From Ottowia sp. oral taxon 894 (GTDB taxonomy: Bacteria; Pseudomonadota; Gammaproteobacteria; Burkholderiales; Burkholderiaceae_C), in assembly GCF_001262075.1 (NCBI RefSeq), contig NZ_CP012073.1, positions 1,054,001 to 1,118,000 on the forward strand: DNA of 64,000 bases, read 5' to 3'. Under the pieces are notes generated by a model that was not told the origin of the DNA, did no database searches, and was given only the letters and a program-made list of their open reading frames with translations. The position numbers and the translations under genes were made by a program. This document shows, one piece after another, positions 39,402-46,594 of this stretch (its first letter is position 1; each line of letters begins with the position of its first letter).

Positions 39402-40181
39402 ATGACGCAGCGTCTTTCTTCCGCGCGCCGCAATCTGCGCGTGGCGCTGCCGCTGGCGGCGCTGGTTCTGCTGTGGGAGCTGGTGGCGCGCAGCGGCTGG
39501 GTTTCGGCCTATTTGCTGCCGGGGCCGCTGGCGGTGCTGGCCACGGGCGCGCGGCTGCTTCAGAGCGGGGTGCTGGCGGCGCATGCCGCAGCTTCGCTGG
39601 CGCGCATTGGGGTGGGGTTTCTGATCAGTTGCACGGCGGGCATTGCGCTGGCGGGGGCGGTGGCGCGGTTCCGGCTGGTGGAAGACCTGACAGCCGCGCC
39701 GCTGGCGCTGCTGCGCATGATTCCGCCGCTGGCGCTGACGCCGCTGCTGGTGTTGTGGCTGGGCATAGGCAATGCCACGCAAATCAGCATCATCGTGCTG
39801 GCTTCGTTTTTTCCGGTGTTTCTGAATGCGCTGGGCGGCTTTCGCTGCGTGACGGCGCAAGACGACGAGCTGGCGCGCAGCCTGGATTTGCCGCGCTGGG
39901 CGTATGTGGTGTGCATTGCGGCGCCGGCGGCCGTGCCTTCGCTGGTGACGGGAGTGCGCCTGGGTTTTGGCTACAGCTGGCGGGCGCTGATTGCGGCGGA
40001 GCTGATTGCGGCGGGCAGCGGGCTGGGGTATCTGATTCTTGATGCGCAGGAGTTGCAGCGCACGGACGTGGTGATGGTGGGCATCCTGGTCATCGACCTG
40101 CTGGGCTGGGCGATGGATTGGGCCTTTCAGCGCGCGGCCGCCGCTTTGCTGGGGCGGCGCTTTCCGGAGGTGACTGCGTGA
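39402..40181 (+). CDS. ABC transporter permease, nitrate/sulfonate/taurine type
   Basis: The permease has 259 residues and about six membrane helices, of the SsuC/TauC type: LVLLWELVARSGWVSAYLLP at the N-terminus and the EAA region ARSLDLPRWAYVVCIAAPAA. It starts the plus-strand operon permease-ATPase-binding protein-unknown gene. The stop TGA overlaps the GTG start of the ATPase (GTGA), indicating translational coupling. The substrate cannot be deduced. Confidence 0.9.
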   Translation: MTQRLSSARRNLRVALPLAALVLLWELVARSGWVSAYLLPGPLAVLATGARLLQSGVLAAHAAASLARIGVGFLISCTAGIALAGAVARFRLVEDLTAAPLALLRMIPPLALTPLLVLWLGIGNATQISIIVLASFFPVFLNALGGFRCVTAQDDELARSLDLPRWAYVVCIAAPAAVPSLVTGVRLGFGYSWRALIAAELIAAGSGLGYLILDAQELQRTDVVMVGILVIDLLGWAMDWAFQRAAAALLGRRFPEVTA

Positions 40182-40954
40182 GCGAAGCGCCTGTTGCCGC
40201 ACTCGGGGCCGCACTCGAGGCCGTGCTTGAGGGCGTGAGCCTGCGCCTGGGCGGGCGGCAGGTGCTGCGCGATGCCTCGCTGGCGCTGGAAGCTGGCGCC
40301 ATCAATTGCCTGCTGGGGGCTTCGGGCTGCGGCAAGTCCACGCTGCTGCGCGTGGCGGCCGGTCTGCTGCCGCCGGATGCAGGCCAGGTGCTGGCGCGGC
40401 CGCAGGATTGCGCAATGGTGTTTCAGGCCCCGTGCCTGTTGCGCTGGCTGACGGTGGGCGAGAACCTGGGGCTGGCGCTGGCCCATCGCAGGGGCATGAA
40501 GCGGGCGCAGAAGGCGCAGCGCATCGGCCAGGCGCTGGAAGTGGTGCAGCTGGCGGGCGCGCAGGTGCTGTTTCCGCATGAGCTTTCGGGCGGCATGGCC
40601 CAGCGGGTGGGCATTGCGCGCGCCCTACTGCGCGAGCCGCGCCTGCTGCTGATGGACGAGCCGTTTGCCGCGCTGGACGCCATCACGCGGCGCAGCTTGC
40701 AGGCGGCCCTGCGCCAGCTCATCGCCACGCGGCAAACCACCTGCCTGTTCGTCACGCATGACGTGGACGAGGCCCTTGCGCTGGGCCGCCGCCTGTTCGT
40801 GATGCAGGCCGGGCGCGTGGCGCGGCAGTGGAACGCGCCCTGGCGCGCGGACGAGGCCAGAAGCCAGATCGTGCAGGCCCTGCGCGCCGCTGACGCAGCT
40901 TCTGCCCTTTCCGTCTCTGCGGCCGCTCCGGTTTCTCCTGTTTCTTTCCCCTGA
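40178..40954 (+). CDS. ABC transporter ATP-binding protein, nitrate/sulfonate/taurine type
   Basis: The ATPase has 258 residues, with Walker A LLGASGCGKSTLLRVAAG, the Q-loop MVFQAPCLLRWLTVGEN, signature HELSGGMAQRVGIARAL, Walker B LLLMDEPFAALDAIT and H-loop VTHDVDEALALGRRL. This is the SsuB/TauB group. The start is GTG 40178-40180, overlapping the permease stop. The C-terminal 20 residues are Ala/Ser/Val/Pro-rich and unlike the family. Confidence 0.92.
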   Translation: MSEAPVAALGAALEAVLEGVSLRLGGRQVLRDASLALEAGAINCLLGASGCGKSTLLRVAAGLLPPDAGQVLARPQDCAMVFQAPCLLRWLTVGENLGLALAHRRGMKRAQKAQRIGQALEVVQLAGAQVLFPHELSGGMAQRVGIARALLREPRLLLMDEPFAALDAITRRSLQAALRQLIATRQTTCLFVTHDVDEALALGRRLFVMQAGRVARQWNAPWRADEARSQIVQALRAADAASALSVSAAAPVSPVSFP

Positions 40955-40978
40955 GCTTTCACAAAGGAGCTGTATTTC

Positions 40979-41942
40979 ATGAAAAGACGTTTCTTTTTCA
41001 CCCTGTGCCTGCTTTCGGCGCTGATCGCCCCGGCGGCTCATGCCCGGCAGGAACCCAAGCCGCTGCGCATCAGCTACGTGCGCGCGCCCTTCAACCTGCA
41101 ATTGATGGTGATGAAGGAAAAGGGCATCTTGCAAAAGCACCTGGAGCCGTTGGGCCTGCAGGCGCAGTGGCCTGAAATCACCTCCGGCGCCAAGCAGGCG
41201 CAGGCGCTGGCCAGCGGCGATCTGGATATAGGCGGCGTGATGAACACCGCCTCCGTGCTGATAGCCAATGGCGAAGGCAACCCTGTGCGCATCATCGCGG
41301 GCGTTGCGCGCCCGACGGACGTTTTCGCCATCGTGGCCGCCAAGGGCGGCCCGCACGCGGTGGCTGATCTGAAGGGCAAGACCGTCGCCGGCCCCAAGGG
41401 CACCGTGCTGCACCAGCTGCTGGCCGCCGCGCTGGCGCGCGAGGGCATGAGCGTGCAGCAAGTCAATTTCGTGCAGATGGACCTGCCCCAGGCCTTTGCT
41501 GCCGTGCAAAGCGGCAAGGCCGACGCGGCGCTGCTGGCGGCCAATTTCGTGCTCAACGCGCAAAAAGACGGCGCCCATGTGCTGGCGCGCGCCACCGATT
41601 TGCTCGCGCCCTTGCTGACCATGACCGCCAGCGAAAAATTCCTGAAAGCGCACCCCCGACTGCGTGCAGGTCGTGGTGGCCGCGCATGACGAAGCCTGGC
41701 AGTGGATTCAGGCGCACCGCGAAGAGGCCATTGCCCTGGGCGCGCGCCTGCAAAACGTAAGCGAGCAAGAAGCCCGCCAGCTCTACGACTGGACGCACTT
41801 CACCCAGCGCCTGAGCGAGAGCGACTTCCGCGCCCTGGAAGCCGACATGCAGTTCATGCTGGACAACGGCATGATGCGCAACCGCGTGGACGTGCGCGCC
41901 CTCGTCGCCCCCGCCGCGCTGGATGGCGCCAGCGCCCAATGA
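40979..41942 (+). pseudogene. ABC transporter substrate-binding protein (SsuA-like), frameshifted
   Basis: The gene starts at ATG 40979 (Shine-Dalgarno AAAGGAGC) with a signal peptide (MKRRFFFTLCLLSALIAPAAHA) and an NMT1/SsuA-like fold (LRISYVRAPFNLQLMVMKEK; LASGDLDIGGVMNTASVL). At 41653-41657 there is a run of five C (CACCCCCGAC). In the upstream frame it then reads HPRLRAGRGGRA and stops at 41687-41689. With four C it reads [18 protein letters not shown] and continues to a natural end at 41942, giving 320 residues, normal for the family. It is either a true frameshift mutation, a slippage site, or a sequencing error in the C run. Confidence 0.85.
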
Positions 41943-42200
41943 ACCCGCCCGCCCCCATCCCCGCCGGCTCGCACATCGTGCGGGTGGCCGATCAAGACGG
42001 CGTGATCGAAATCGGCCCCGCCGATTTCATCAAGTACGCCTCCCACGCCCACGCCATTGCCGCCGCGCTCATGGCGCGCGTGGCTGGCCTGGGCCTGCGC
42101 CTGCTCTCGCCCGAAGAACCCGTGCAGCGGCGCGAGCTGTACTGGCGGCTGGGCTTTCCCGGCCCCGGGCTGGTGGATTGCGTGGAAGTGGAAAGCACCT
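41939..42200 (+). pseudogene. 5' part of an unknown gene interrupted by foreign DNA
   Basis: It starts with ATGA overlapping the binding-protein stop, so it is the fourth gene of the ABC operon. About 87 codons are host-like and GC-rich ([59 protein letters not shown]). From about 42200 the base composition falls and the frame ends at a stop near 42241 with a tail ([13 protein letters not shown]) from the inserted DNA. The 3' part resumes at about 43058. I do not recognise the family. Confidence 0.75.
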
Positions 42201-42251
42201 CTGCTTATACCATTCGTACTCCGCATTATTTCCACGTTTGATTAGAGGAAT

Positions 42252-42270
42252 AAATCACAGTCAGTGATTT
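42252..42270 (-). terminator. Small hairpin at the end of the denV-like gene
   Basis: AAATCAC (42252-42258) and GTGATTT (42264-42270) pair across a 5-base loop, overlapping the denV stop codon. It is weak, and its role as terminator is a guess. Confidence 0.35.
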
Positions 42271-42670
42271 ACGAATCATTTTCCAAGAGAATCTTCCTGT
42301 CTGTAAATCTGGCCTTTGCCGGCATTCTTTCCTCAATCCGTTGGCGATTGGTGGCTAGGGCTTGTTCAGTGGGGGTATAATCCAGCCATAATGCGGCATC
42401 GGTGCTGAGTTCTTGCGGCCAAATATATGTCACGTTGAAACCACGCGCTCTGCATTCGGCATGAAGCGCATCATAACGTTTCTTCAAGAAGGCCATTTTA
42501 TTAAAGAAAAACCGCACATGGCCCTCACCCAGTTTATATTCCGCCGGTTGGCCTTTTAGGTGAAATTTCCCTTTGGCAACAGCGTTGGGAATACGGGTAA
42601 GTTCGCGGTGTTCGGCAAGCAAATGTTGATCGCACAATTCACTCGGCGGGACAAGATTGATTCGGGTCAT
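42269..42670 (-). CDS. Pyrimidine dimer DNA glycosylase/endonuclease V (T4 DenV family)
   Basis: The protein has 133 residues. The N-terminus MTRINLVPPSELCDQHLLAE aligns without gaps to phage T4 endonuclease V. Residues known to matter in the T4 enzyme are all present at the same numbers: Thr2 (nucleophile after Met removal), Arg3, Arg22, Glu23 and Arg26. GEGHVRFFFNKMAFLKKRYD and GFNVTYIWPQE continue the match. The T4 enzyme cuts DNA at UV-induced cyclobutane dimers. Base composition is much lower in GC than neighbours, so the gene is acquired. It is downstream of the yeeD-like gene on the same strand, with 133 bp between; no clear promoter was seen. Confidence 0.88.
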   Translation of the reverse strand: MTRINLVPPSELCDQHLLAEHRELTRIPNAVAKGKFHLKGQPAEYKLGEGHVRFFFNKMAFLKKRYDALHAECRARGFNVTYIWPQELSTDAALWLDYTPTEQALATNRQRIEERMPAKARFTDRKILLENDS

Positions 42671-42803
42671 AAATCATCACGAAATCAATAAAGAGGCGTA
42701 ATACTAAAAGAAATACAGAATGCCGTCCAGCTTATTTGTGTGGCGCTAACCTTACTTACACGCCAACAAGCTCAGAAGTCGTCATTTCAGCGTTGTGCTA
42801 CGG

Positions 42804-43055
42804 CTACATAAATTTTGTTTTTTGACCGCACTTTGAGGTCTGTTTCATCACGGTAATCGTCCATTTGGCGTCATCAATTTGTTCATAATTTGTCACTTCA
42901 TAGCCTTCCTCGGCAGCCCATGCAGGGATAGCTTCTGTAGTTTGAGTACAATCAAACTCAATTTCTAAGCAATATCCTTTATTTGGTTTTGCCATAGTTT
43001 CTTTCGCTTCAACTAAAGGAAAGGGGCAAACATGCCCCAATGCAGGTAATTTAAC
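42804..43055 (-). CDS. YeeD/TusA-like sulfurtransferase fragment lacking a native start
   Basis: The recognisable protein begins KLPALGHVCPFPLVEAKETM and continues with LEIEFDCTQTTEAIPAWAAE and WTITVMKQ, the YeeD branch of the TusA/SirA family, with the CPxP cysteine intact. YeeD works with the thiosulfate importer YeeE (TsuA) in E. coli. At the expected start the codon is GTT (43053-43055), and the frame runs on into host DNA antisense to the interrupted gene, up to a GTG at 43104-43106. The insert's right end therefore seems to cut at the start codon. The last residues TSKCGQK are encoded by the uptake sequence. No yeeE partner is present, so it is probably non-functional or poorly expressed. 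Confidence 0.8.
   Translation of the reverse strand, partial: VKLPALGHVCPFPLVEAKETMAKPNKGYCLEIEFDCTQTTEAIPAWAAEEGYEVTNYEQIDDAKWTITVMKQTSKCGQKTKFM
42825..42833 (-). other. Haemophilus-type DNA uptake signal sequence (USS)
   Basis: The minus strand reads AAAGTGCGGTCAAAAAACAA, containing the perfect 9-base USS core AAGTGCGGT followed by the AT-rich flank typical of Haemophilus influenzae and close relatives. An 8-of-9 match (ACCGCACAT on the plus strand) lies at 42513-42521. It is inside the 3' end of the yeeD-like gene, a common USS location. I noticed no other perfect core in the window. Confidence 0.85.
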
Positions 43056-43057
43056 GC

Positions 43058-43368
43058 TGCTCTCGCGCGCCGTGCGCGAAAACCGCTGCCTGTGCCAGCC
43101 CGTCACCTGCCACCCGCACGCGCCGTTTTCGCTGGGCGGGCAGTTCGTCTTTGAAATCAGCTACCGGGGCCGCGCCGTGCAAATCTGGCCCAGCCCGCAG
43201 GTGTTCGACGACGAATTCCGCCAGCAAGTGCGCGCCTGGCAAGACGCGCCCGACAGCCCCGGCCGCCAGGCCTACCTGGCCTGGAAAGCCCGCAAGGTGG
43301 CGCAGCTATTGGGTCTGCCCGAAGAAAAGCTGTTGCGCGCCGTGATGCTGCCCAGCCAGCAGGCATGA
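43058..43368 (+). pseudogene. 3' part of the unknown gene interrupted by foreign DNA
   Basis: High-GC coding sequence resumes with LLSRAVRENRCLCQPVTCHP and continues FSLGGQFVFEISYRGRAVQI to SQQA, stop at 43366-43368. A GTG at 43072 would give 98 residues, but there is no ribosome-binding site and the upstream frame continues into the insert. Joined to the 5' part it would make a protein of about 190 residues. It ends just before a terminator. The family is unknown to me. Confidence 0.72.
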
Positions 43369-43369
43369 A

Positions 43370-43395
43370 AAAAAGGAGCATGCAAGCTCCCTTTT
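43370..43395 (+). terminator. Hairpin terminator at the end of the ABC operon
   Basis: AAAAAGGAGC pairs with GCTCCCTTTT across ATGCAA (GGAGC at 43375-43379, GCTCC at 43386-43390), followed by a short T run. It lies directly after the stop of the interrupted gene. Confidence 0.65.
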
Positions 43396-43422
43396 GCCCG
43401 GCCCCTGCCGCACGCAGCGCCG

Positions 43423-44103
43423 TCAAGGCGCGTCTTCCTGGGCATGCCAGATGTTTTTCAGCCGCGCCAGCTCGTCATCAAAGCGGGCGTTGAGCAGCCT
43501 GCGCTCCTCCTGCTCGTTGGCCATCGCGCGCTCCTGCGCCTCCAGATTCTTCTGGTTGGTTTCCGCGTTGCGCTTGATATAGGCCGGAATCTTCTTCGGG
43601 TCGGCAAAGCTGTCCAGACGCTTTTGCAGCTCGTCGCGCTCTTGCTGCAAGGCTTGCAGGCGCTTTTCTATCAGGCCCATGCGCAGCTGGGAAGGCTCAA
43701 GCGCGTCGCGCCGCGCCTTGGCGTGCGCTTCCAGATTGGGATAGCGGATGGCCAGGGCGATATCGCGCTGGCGCTGGTTTTCCTGCTCTTGAAGCCGCTG
43801 CTTGGCCTGCTCGGCCTTGGCCTTTTGCTCCTTGAGCTGGCTCACCGTCGGCTCCGGGCGCAGCACGCGGCGCGTCACGCCGCTGGAAGACAGCTGGCGC
43901 TGCTCGCGGTCCATGCACTCGGGAATGGGCCGGTCGGAAGTGATGCGGCGGCCATAGGCATCCACACAGGTATAGATGCCGCCCGCGCTCTTGCCCGGAT
44001 CGGCGGCCAGCGCCGTCCCGGCCAGGCCCGTCGCCAGCCACGCGGCGGCAACCGCGCCAGCGGCGCGGCCCAGGCGGAAGATGGAAAACGCGGGTTCAGG
44101 CAT
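43423..44103 (-). CDS. Exported DUF4124-like coiled-coil protein
   Basis: The protein has 226 residues, with a hydrophobic export signal (about residues 10-33, ending TALAAD), then a small DUF4124-like domain (GIYTCVDAYGRRITSDRPIP, with a cysteine pair) and a long charged coiled coil to the end (KEQKAKAEQAKQRLQEQENQ; EKRLQALQQERDELQKRLDS). Such proteins are common in beta-proteobacteria, with no known function. The ATG at 44101-44103 was chosen; an extended frame upstream runs into a repeat copy. Confidence 0.75.
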   Translation of the reverse strand: MPEPAFSIFRLGRAAGAVAAAWLATGLAGTALAADPGKSAGGIYTCVDAYGRRITSDRPIPECMDREQRQLSSSGVTRRVLRPEPTVSQLKEQKAKAEQAKQRLQEQENQRQRDIALAIRYPNLEAHAKARRDALEPSQLRMGLIEKRLQALQQERDELQKRLDSFADPKKIPAYIKRNAETNQKNLEAQERAMANEQEERRLLNARFDDELARLKNIWHAQEDAP

Positions 44104-44136
44104 CAAGCAATCGTGCAAGGCGGCAGGTTTTGGCAT

Positions 44137-44223
44137 CAGAAAAAGGAGCGAATTCAAGGGGATGAAATTCCGTTTTGCGCACATTTCACTAGGACTTCAC
44201 GCTATGAAGACAGGAGCAAAAAT
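44137..44223 (+). repeat. Dispersed intergenic repeat, plus orientation
   Basis: It contains AGAAAAAGGAGCGAATTCAA, GAAATTCCGTTTTGCGCAC, the core ATTTCACTAGGACTTCACG and the end CTATGAAGACAGGAGCAAAA. It lies between pyrE and the DUF4124-like gene. Confidence 0.88.
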
Positions 44224-44260
44224 ACGGCTTCCCCCTTGGGGTGGCTCTCAGAACAGCGGC

Positions 44261-44950
44261 TCAGGCCGCGCCATAGCGTTCGCGGTAGGCCGCCACGGCC
44301 TTGAAGTATGGCAGGGACTGCGGGTCCTGCTCCAGATACTGCAAAAGCTGTGCCAGGCTGGCGATGGCGCACACCTTCAGCCCCAGTTTCTCGCGCACAT
44401 ATTGCACGGCGCTCCAGGGTGCGTCCTGCCCGTTTTCCGTGGCTTTTTCCTGCCGGTCCAGCGCAATGGCCACCGCATGCGGCGTGGCCCCCGCGCTGCG
44501 GATGAGGGCGATGGATTCGCGCACGGCGGTGCCGGCCGACATCACGTCATCCACGATGAGCACGCGCCCCTTGAGCGGCGCGCCCACCAGCGAGCCGCCC
44601 TCGCCGTGGTCCTTGGCCTCCTTGCGGTTGTAGGCAAAAGGCTTGTTGTGCCCGGCAGCGGCCAGCGCCACGGCCACGGCGCTGCCCAGCGGAATGCCCT
44701 TGTAGGCGGGGCCGAAAATCATGTCGAATTCAATGCCGCTGGCCAAAATGGCCCGTGCGTAAAATTGCGCCAGCCGCCCCAGGCGCGCGCCATCATCAAA
44801 CAGCCCGGCATTGAAAAAATAAGGCGAAAGCCGCCCGGCCTTGGTTTTGAATTCGCCAAAACGCAGCACGCCGCAATCAATGGCAAATTGCACGAATTCC
44901 TGCGCCAGCGCATTTTCTTCGCATTCAGTCTTGTTCAACAGGGCATTCAT
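44261..44950 (-). CDS. pyrE: Orotate phosphoribosyltransferase
   Basis: PyrE makes orotidine 5'-phosphate from orotate and PRPP in pyrimidine synthesis. The 229-residue protein has [20 protein letters not shown], the [17 protein letters not shown] loop, catalytic residues in [12 protein letters not shown], and the PRPP motif [17 protein letters not shown]. The ATG at 44948-44950 is supported by homologues; 13 bp separate this start codon from that of the divergent exonuclease gene. Confidence 0.96.
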   Translation of the reverse strand: MNALLNKTECEENALAQEFVQFAIDCGVLRFGEFKTKAGRLSPYFFNAGLFDDGARLGRLAQFYARAILASGIEFDMIFGPAYKGIPLGSAVAVALAAAGHNKPFAYNRKEAKDHGEGGSLVGAPLKGRVLIVDDVMSAGTAVRESIALIRSAGATPHAVAIALDRQEKATENGQDAPWSAVQYVREKLGLKVCAIASLAQLLQYLEQDPQSLPYFKAVAAYRERYGAA

Positions 44951-44963
44951 GGAGTGATTCACT

Positions 44964-45758
44964 TTGTTCAAACTCACCAGCCTCAATCTCAATGGCATAC
45001 GCTCGGCCGCCGGCAAGGGGCTGGGCGAATGGCTGCTGGCGCAAAGGCCCGATTGTATTTGCGTGCAGGAAGTCAAGGCGCAAATGCCCGACGTGGCGGG
45101 CCGCTTTGAAACGCTGGCGGGCATGCGCGGGTATTTCCATCTGGCCAGCGTAAAAAAGGGCTATTCCGGCGTGGGCATCTATACGCGCCACGAACCCAGC
45201 GAGGTATTGGCAGGCTACGGCAGCGAGGAATTCGATGCGGAAGGCCGTTATGTGGAATTGCGGTTTGATACGCCCGCGCGCAAATTTTCCATTATCAGCA
45301 GCTATTTTCCCAGCGGCTCTTCCGGTGAAGAGCGGCAGGCGGCCAAATTCCGTTTTCTGGAAGGTTTCCTGCCTTTTTTGAAGCAACTCAGGAGCGGGCG
45401 CGAATTCATTTTGTGCGGCGATTTGAATATCGCGCACCAGGAAATTGACCTGAAAAACTGGAAAGGCAACCAGAAAAACAGCGGTTTTCTGCCCGAAGAG
45501 CGCGCCTGGATGAGCCGCGCGCTGGCCGAAGTGCCCTTGACGGACGTGTACCGCCGCCTGCACCCGCAAGCCACTGGCGAGGCCTACACCTGGTGGAGCA
45601 ACCGGGGCCGGGCCTGGGCCAACAACGTGGGCTGGCGCATTGATTACCACCTGGCCACCGAGGCCACCGGCCAGCTGGCCCGCCGCAGCGCCATTTACAA
45701 GGAGCAGCGCTTTTCCGACCACGCGCCGCTGACGATTGAATATGAAATGGCGCTGTGA
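44964..45758 (+). CDS. Exodeoxyribonuclease III family AP endonuclease
   Basis: This repair enzyme cuts 5' to abasic sites. The 264-residue protein has [17 protein letters not shown], the metal-binding VQEVKAQ, SSYFPSG, the catalytic [24 protein letters not shown] and [10 protein letters not shown] motifs. The start codon must be TTG at 44964-44966, because an in-frame TGA lies nine bases upstream and the conserved N-terminus begins immediately. It is divergent from pyrE with the two start codons only 13 bp apart, so each transcript must begin inside or beyond the other gene's 5' coding end. Confidence 0.93.
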   Translation: MFKLTSLNLNGIRSAAGKGLGEWLLAQRPDCICVQEVKAQMPDVAGRFETLAGMRGYFHLASVKKGYSGVGIYTRHEPSEVLAGYGSEEFDAEGRYVELRFDTPARKFSIISSYFPSGSSGEERQAAKFRFLEGFLPFLKQLRSGREFILCGDLNIAHQEIDLKNWKGNQKNSGFLPEERAWMSRALAEVPLTDVYRRLHPQATGEAYTWWSNRGRAWANNVGWRIDYHLATEATGQLARRSAIYKEQRFSDHAPLTIEYEMAL

Positions 45759-45816
45759 TATTCCCATGCAGGCTTGATTTTTTGGCGTGCGATATTCTGA
45801 AACAAGGCCCATTGCC

Positions 45817-46461
45817 ATGTCCGTTTTGCATTATCAAATCATTCCCGTAACGGCTTTTGCGCAAAACTGTTCGCTGCTGTGGTGCGATGCAACGCGCGAG
45901 GCGGCCGTGATTGACCCCGGCGGCGATTTGCCGCGCATCGAACAGGCCGCGCAGGCGCTGGGCTTGAAGCCCGGGCAAATCTGGCTCACGCACGGCCACA
46001 TCGACCATGCGGGCGGCGCGGCGGAGCTGGCCGAGCGCTGGCAAATTCCCATCGTCGGCCCGCATCCGGCCGACCAGTTCTGGATCGACGCGCTGGCCGA
46101 GCAAAGCCGCCTGTTTGGCCTGCCGCCCGCGCGCGCCTTCACGCCCACGCGCTGGCTGCATGACGGCGACACCGTGCAGCTGGGCCGCTGCGAGCTGGCG
46201 GTGCGGCACTGCCCGGGGCACACGCCGGGCCACGTCATCTTTCACTCGCCCGAAGCCCGGCTGGCCTTTGTGGGCGACGTGCTGTTTGCGGGCAGCGTGG
46301 GCCGCACGGACTTTCCGCAAGGCAGCCACGCGCAGCTGATGGACAGCATCACCCGCCAGCTCTGGCCCTTGGGTGATGACACCGCCTTTGTGCCCGGCCA
46401 CGGCCCCGGCAGCACTTTCGGCCACGAGCGGCGGCACAACCCCTTCGTGCGGGGCACATGA
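45817..46461 (+). CDS. Metallo-beta-lactamase-fold hydrolase (glyoxalase II-like, YcbL type)
   Basis: The protein has 214 residues, with the zinc motif LTHGHIDHAGGAAEL, the third histidine region HCPGHTPGHVIFH, an aspartate in FVGDVLFAGSVGRTD and the terminal FVPGHGPGSTFGHERRHNPF. This is the short YcbL-like branch related to hydroxyacylglutathione hydrolases. It starts at ATG 45817 and is 58 bp after the exonuclease gene on the same strand. The substrate is uncertain. Confidence 0.9.
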   Translation: MSVLHYQIIPVTAFAQNCSLLWCDATREAAVIDPGGDLPRIEQAAQALGLKPGQIWLTHGHIDHAGGAAELAERWQIPIVGPHPADQFWIDALAEQSRLFGLPPARAFTPTRWLHDGDTVQLGRCELAVRHCPGHTPGHVIFHSPEARLAFVGDVLFAGSVGRTDFPQGSHAQLMDSITRQLWPLGDDTAFVPGHGPGSTFGHERRHNPFVRGT

Positions 46462-46481
46462 AAGGCTATGAGAAGGGCAAA

Positions 46482-46570
46482 GATTTCGCTCCTCCTTCAA
46501 TAGCAAGATGTCCTAGTGGAAATTGCGCAAGGCGGCATTTTCACCCCCTTCAATTTGCTCCTTTTATTGA
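46482..46570 (-). repeat. Dispersed intergenic repeat, minus orientation
   Basis: It contains TTCGCTCCTCCTTCAATAGC, AAGATGTCCTAGTGGAAATT, GCGCAAGGCGGCATTTTC and the end CCCCTTCAATTTGCTCCTTT. It lies between the metallo-hydrolase gene and rsmB. Confidence 0.92.
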
Positions 46571-46594
46571 TGAATTCTGCCCCAAGTCATTGCC

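Larger units (their letters stand above)
42201..43057. mobile_element. AT-rich foreign insert with a Pasteurellaceae-type uptake sequence
   Basis: About 857 bp of DNA with 32-53% GC per 60-base line (nine lines counted by hand) sit between host flanks near 70% or more. They carry a denV-like gene and a yeeD-like gene, both on the minus strand, a small hairpin, and one perfect Haemophilus 9-mer uptake signal. There is no transposase, no inverted terminal repeats and no clear target duplication, so uptake and recombination of linear DNA fits better than transposition. Ends are estimated to within about 10 bp from composition and from reading frames. Confidence 0.78.

Noticed and set aside
39074-39433. 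Small open frames in the gap before the ABC permease
   Set aside because: There is no conserved motif or initiation signal and the frames overlap each other on both strands.
42201-43057. Insertion sequence or transposon
   Set aside because: No transposase, no terminal inverted repeats and no convincing target duplication were found, although two genes and an uptake signal are present.
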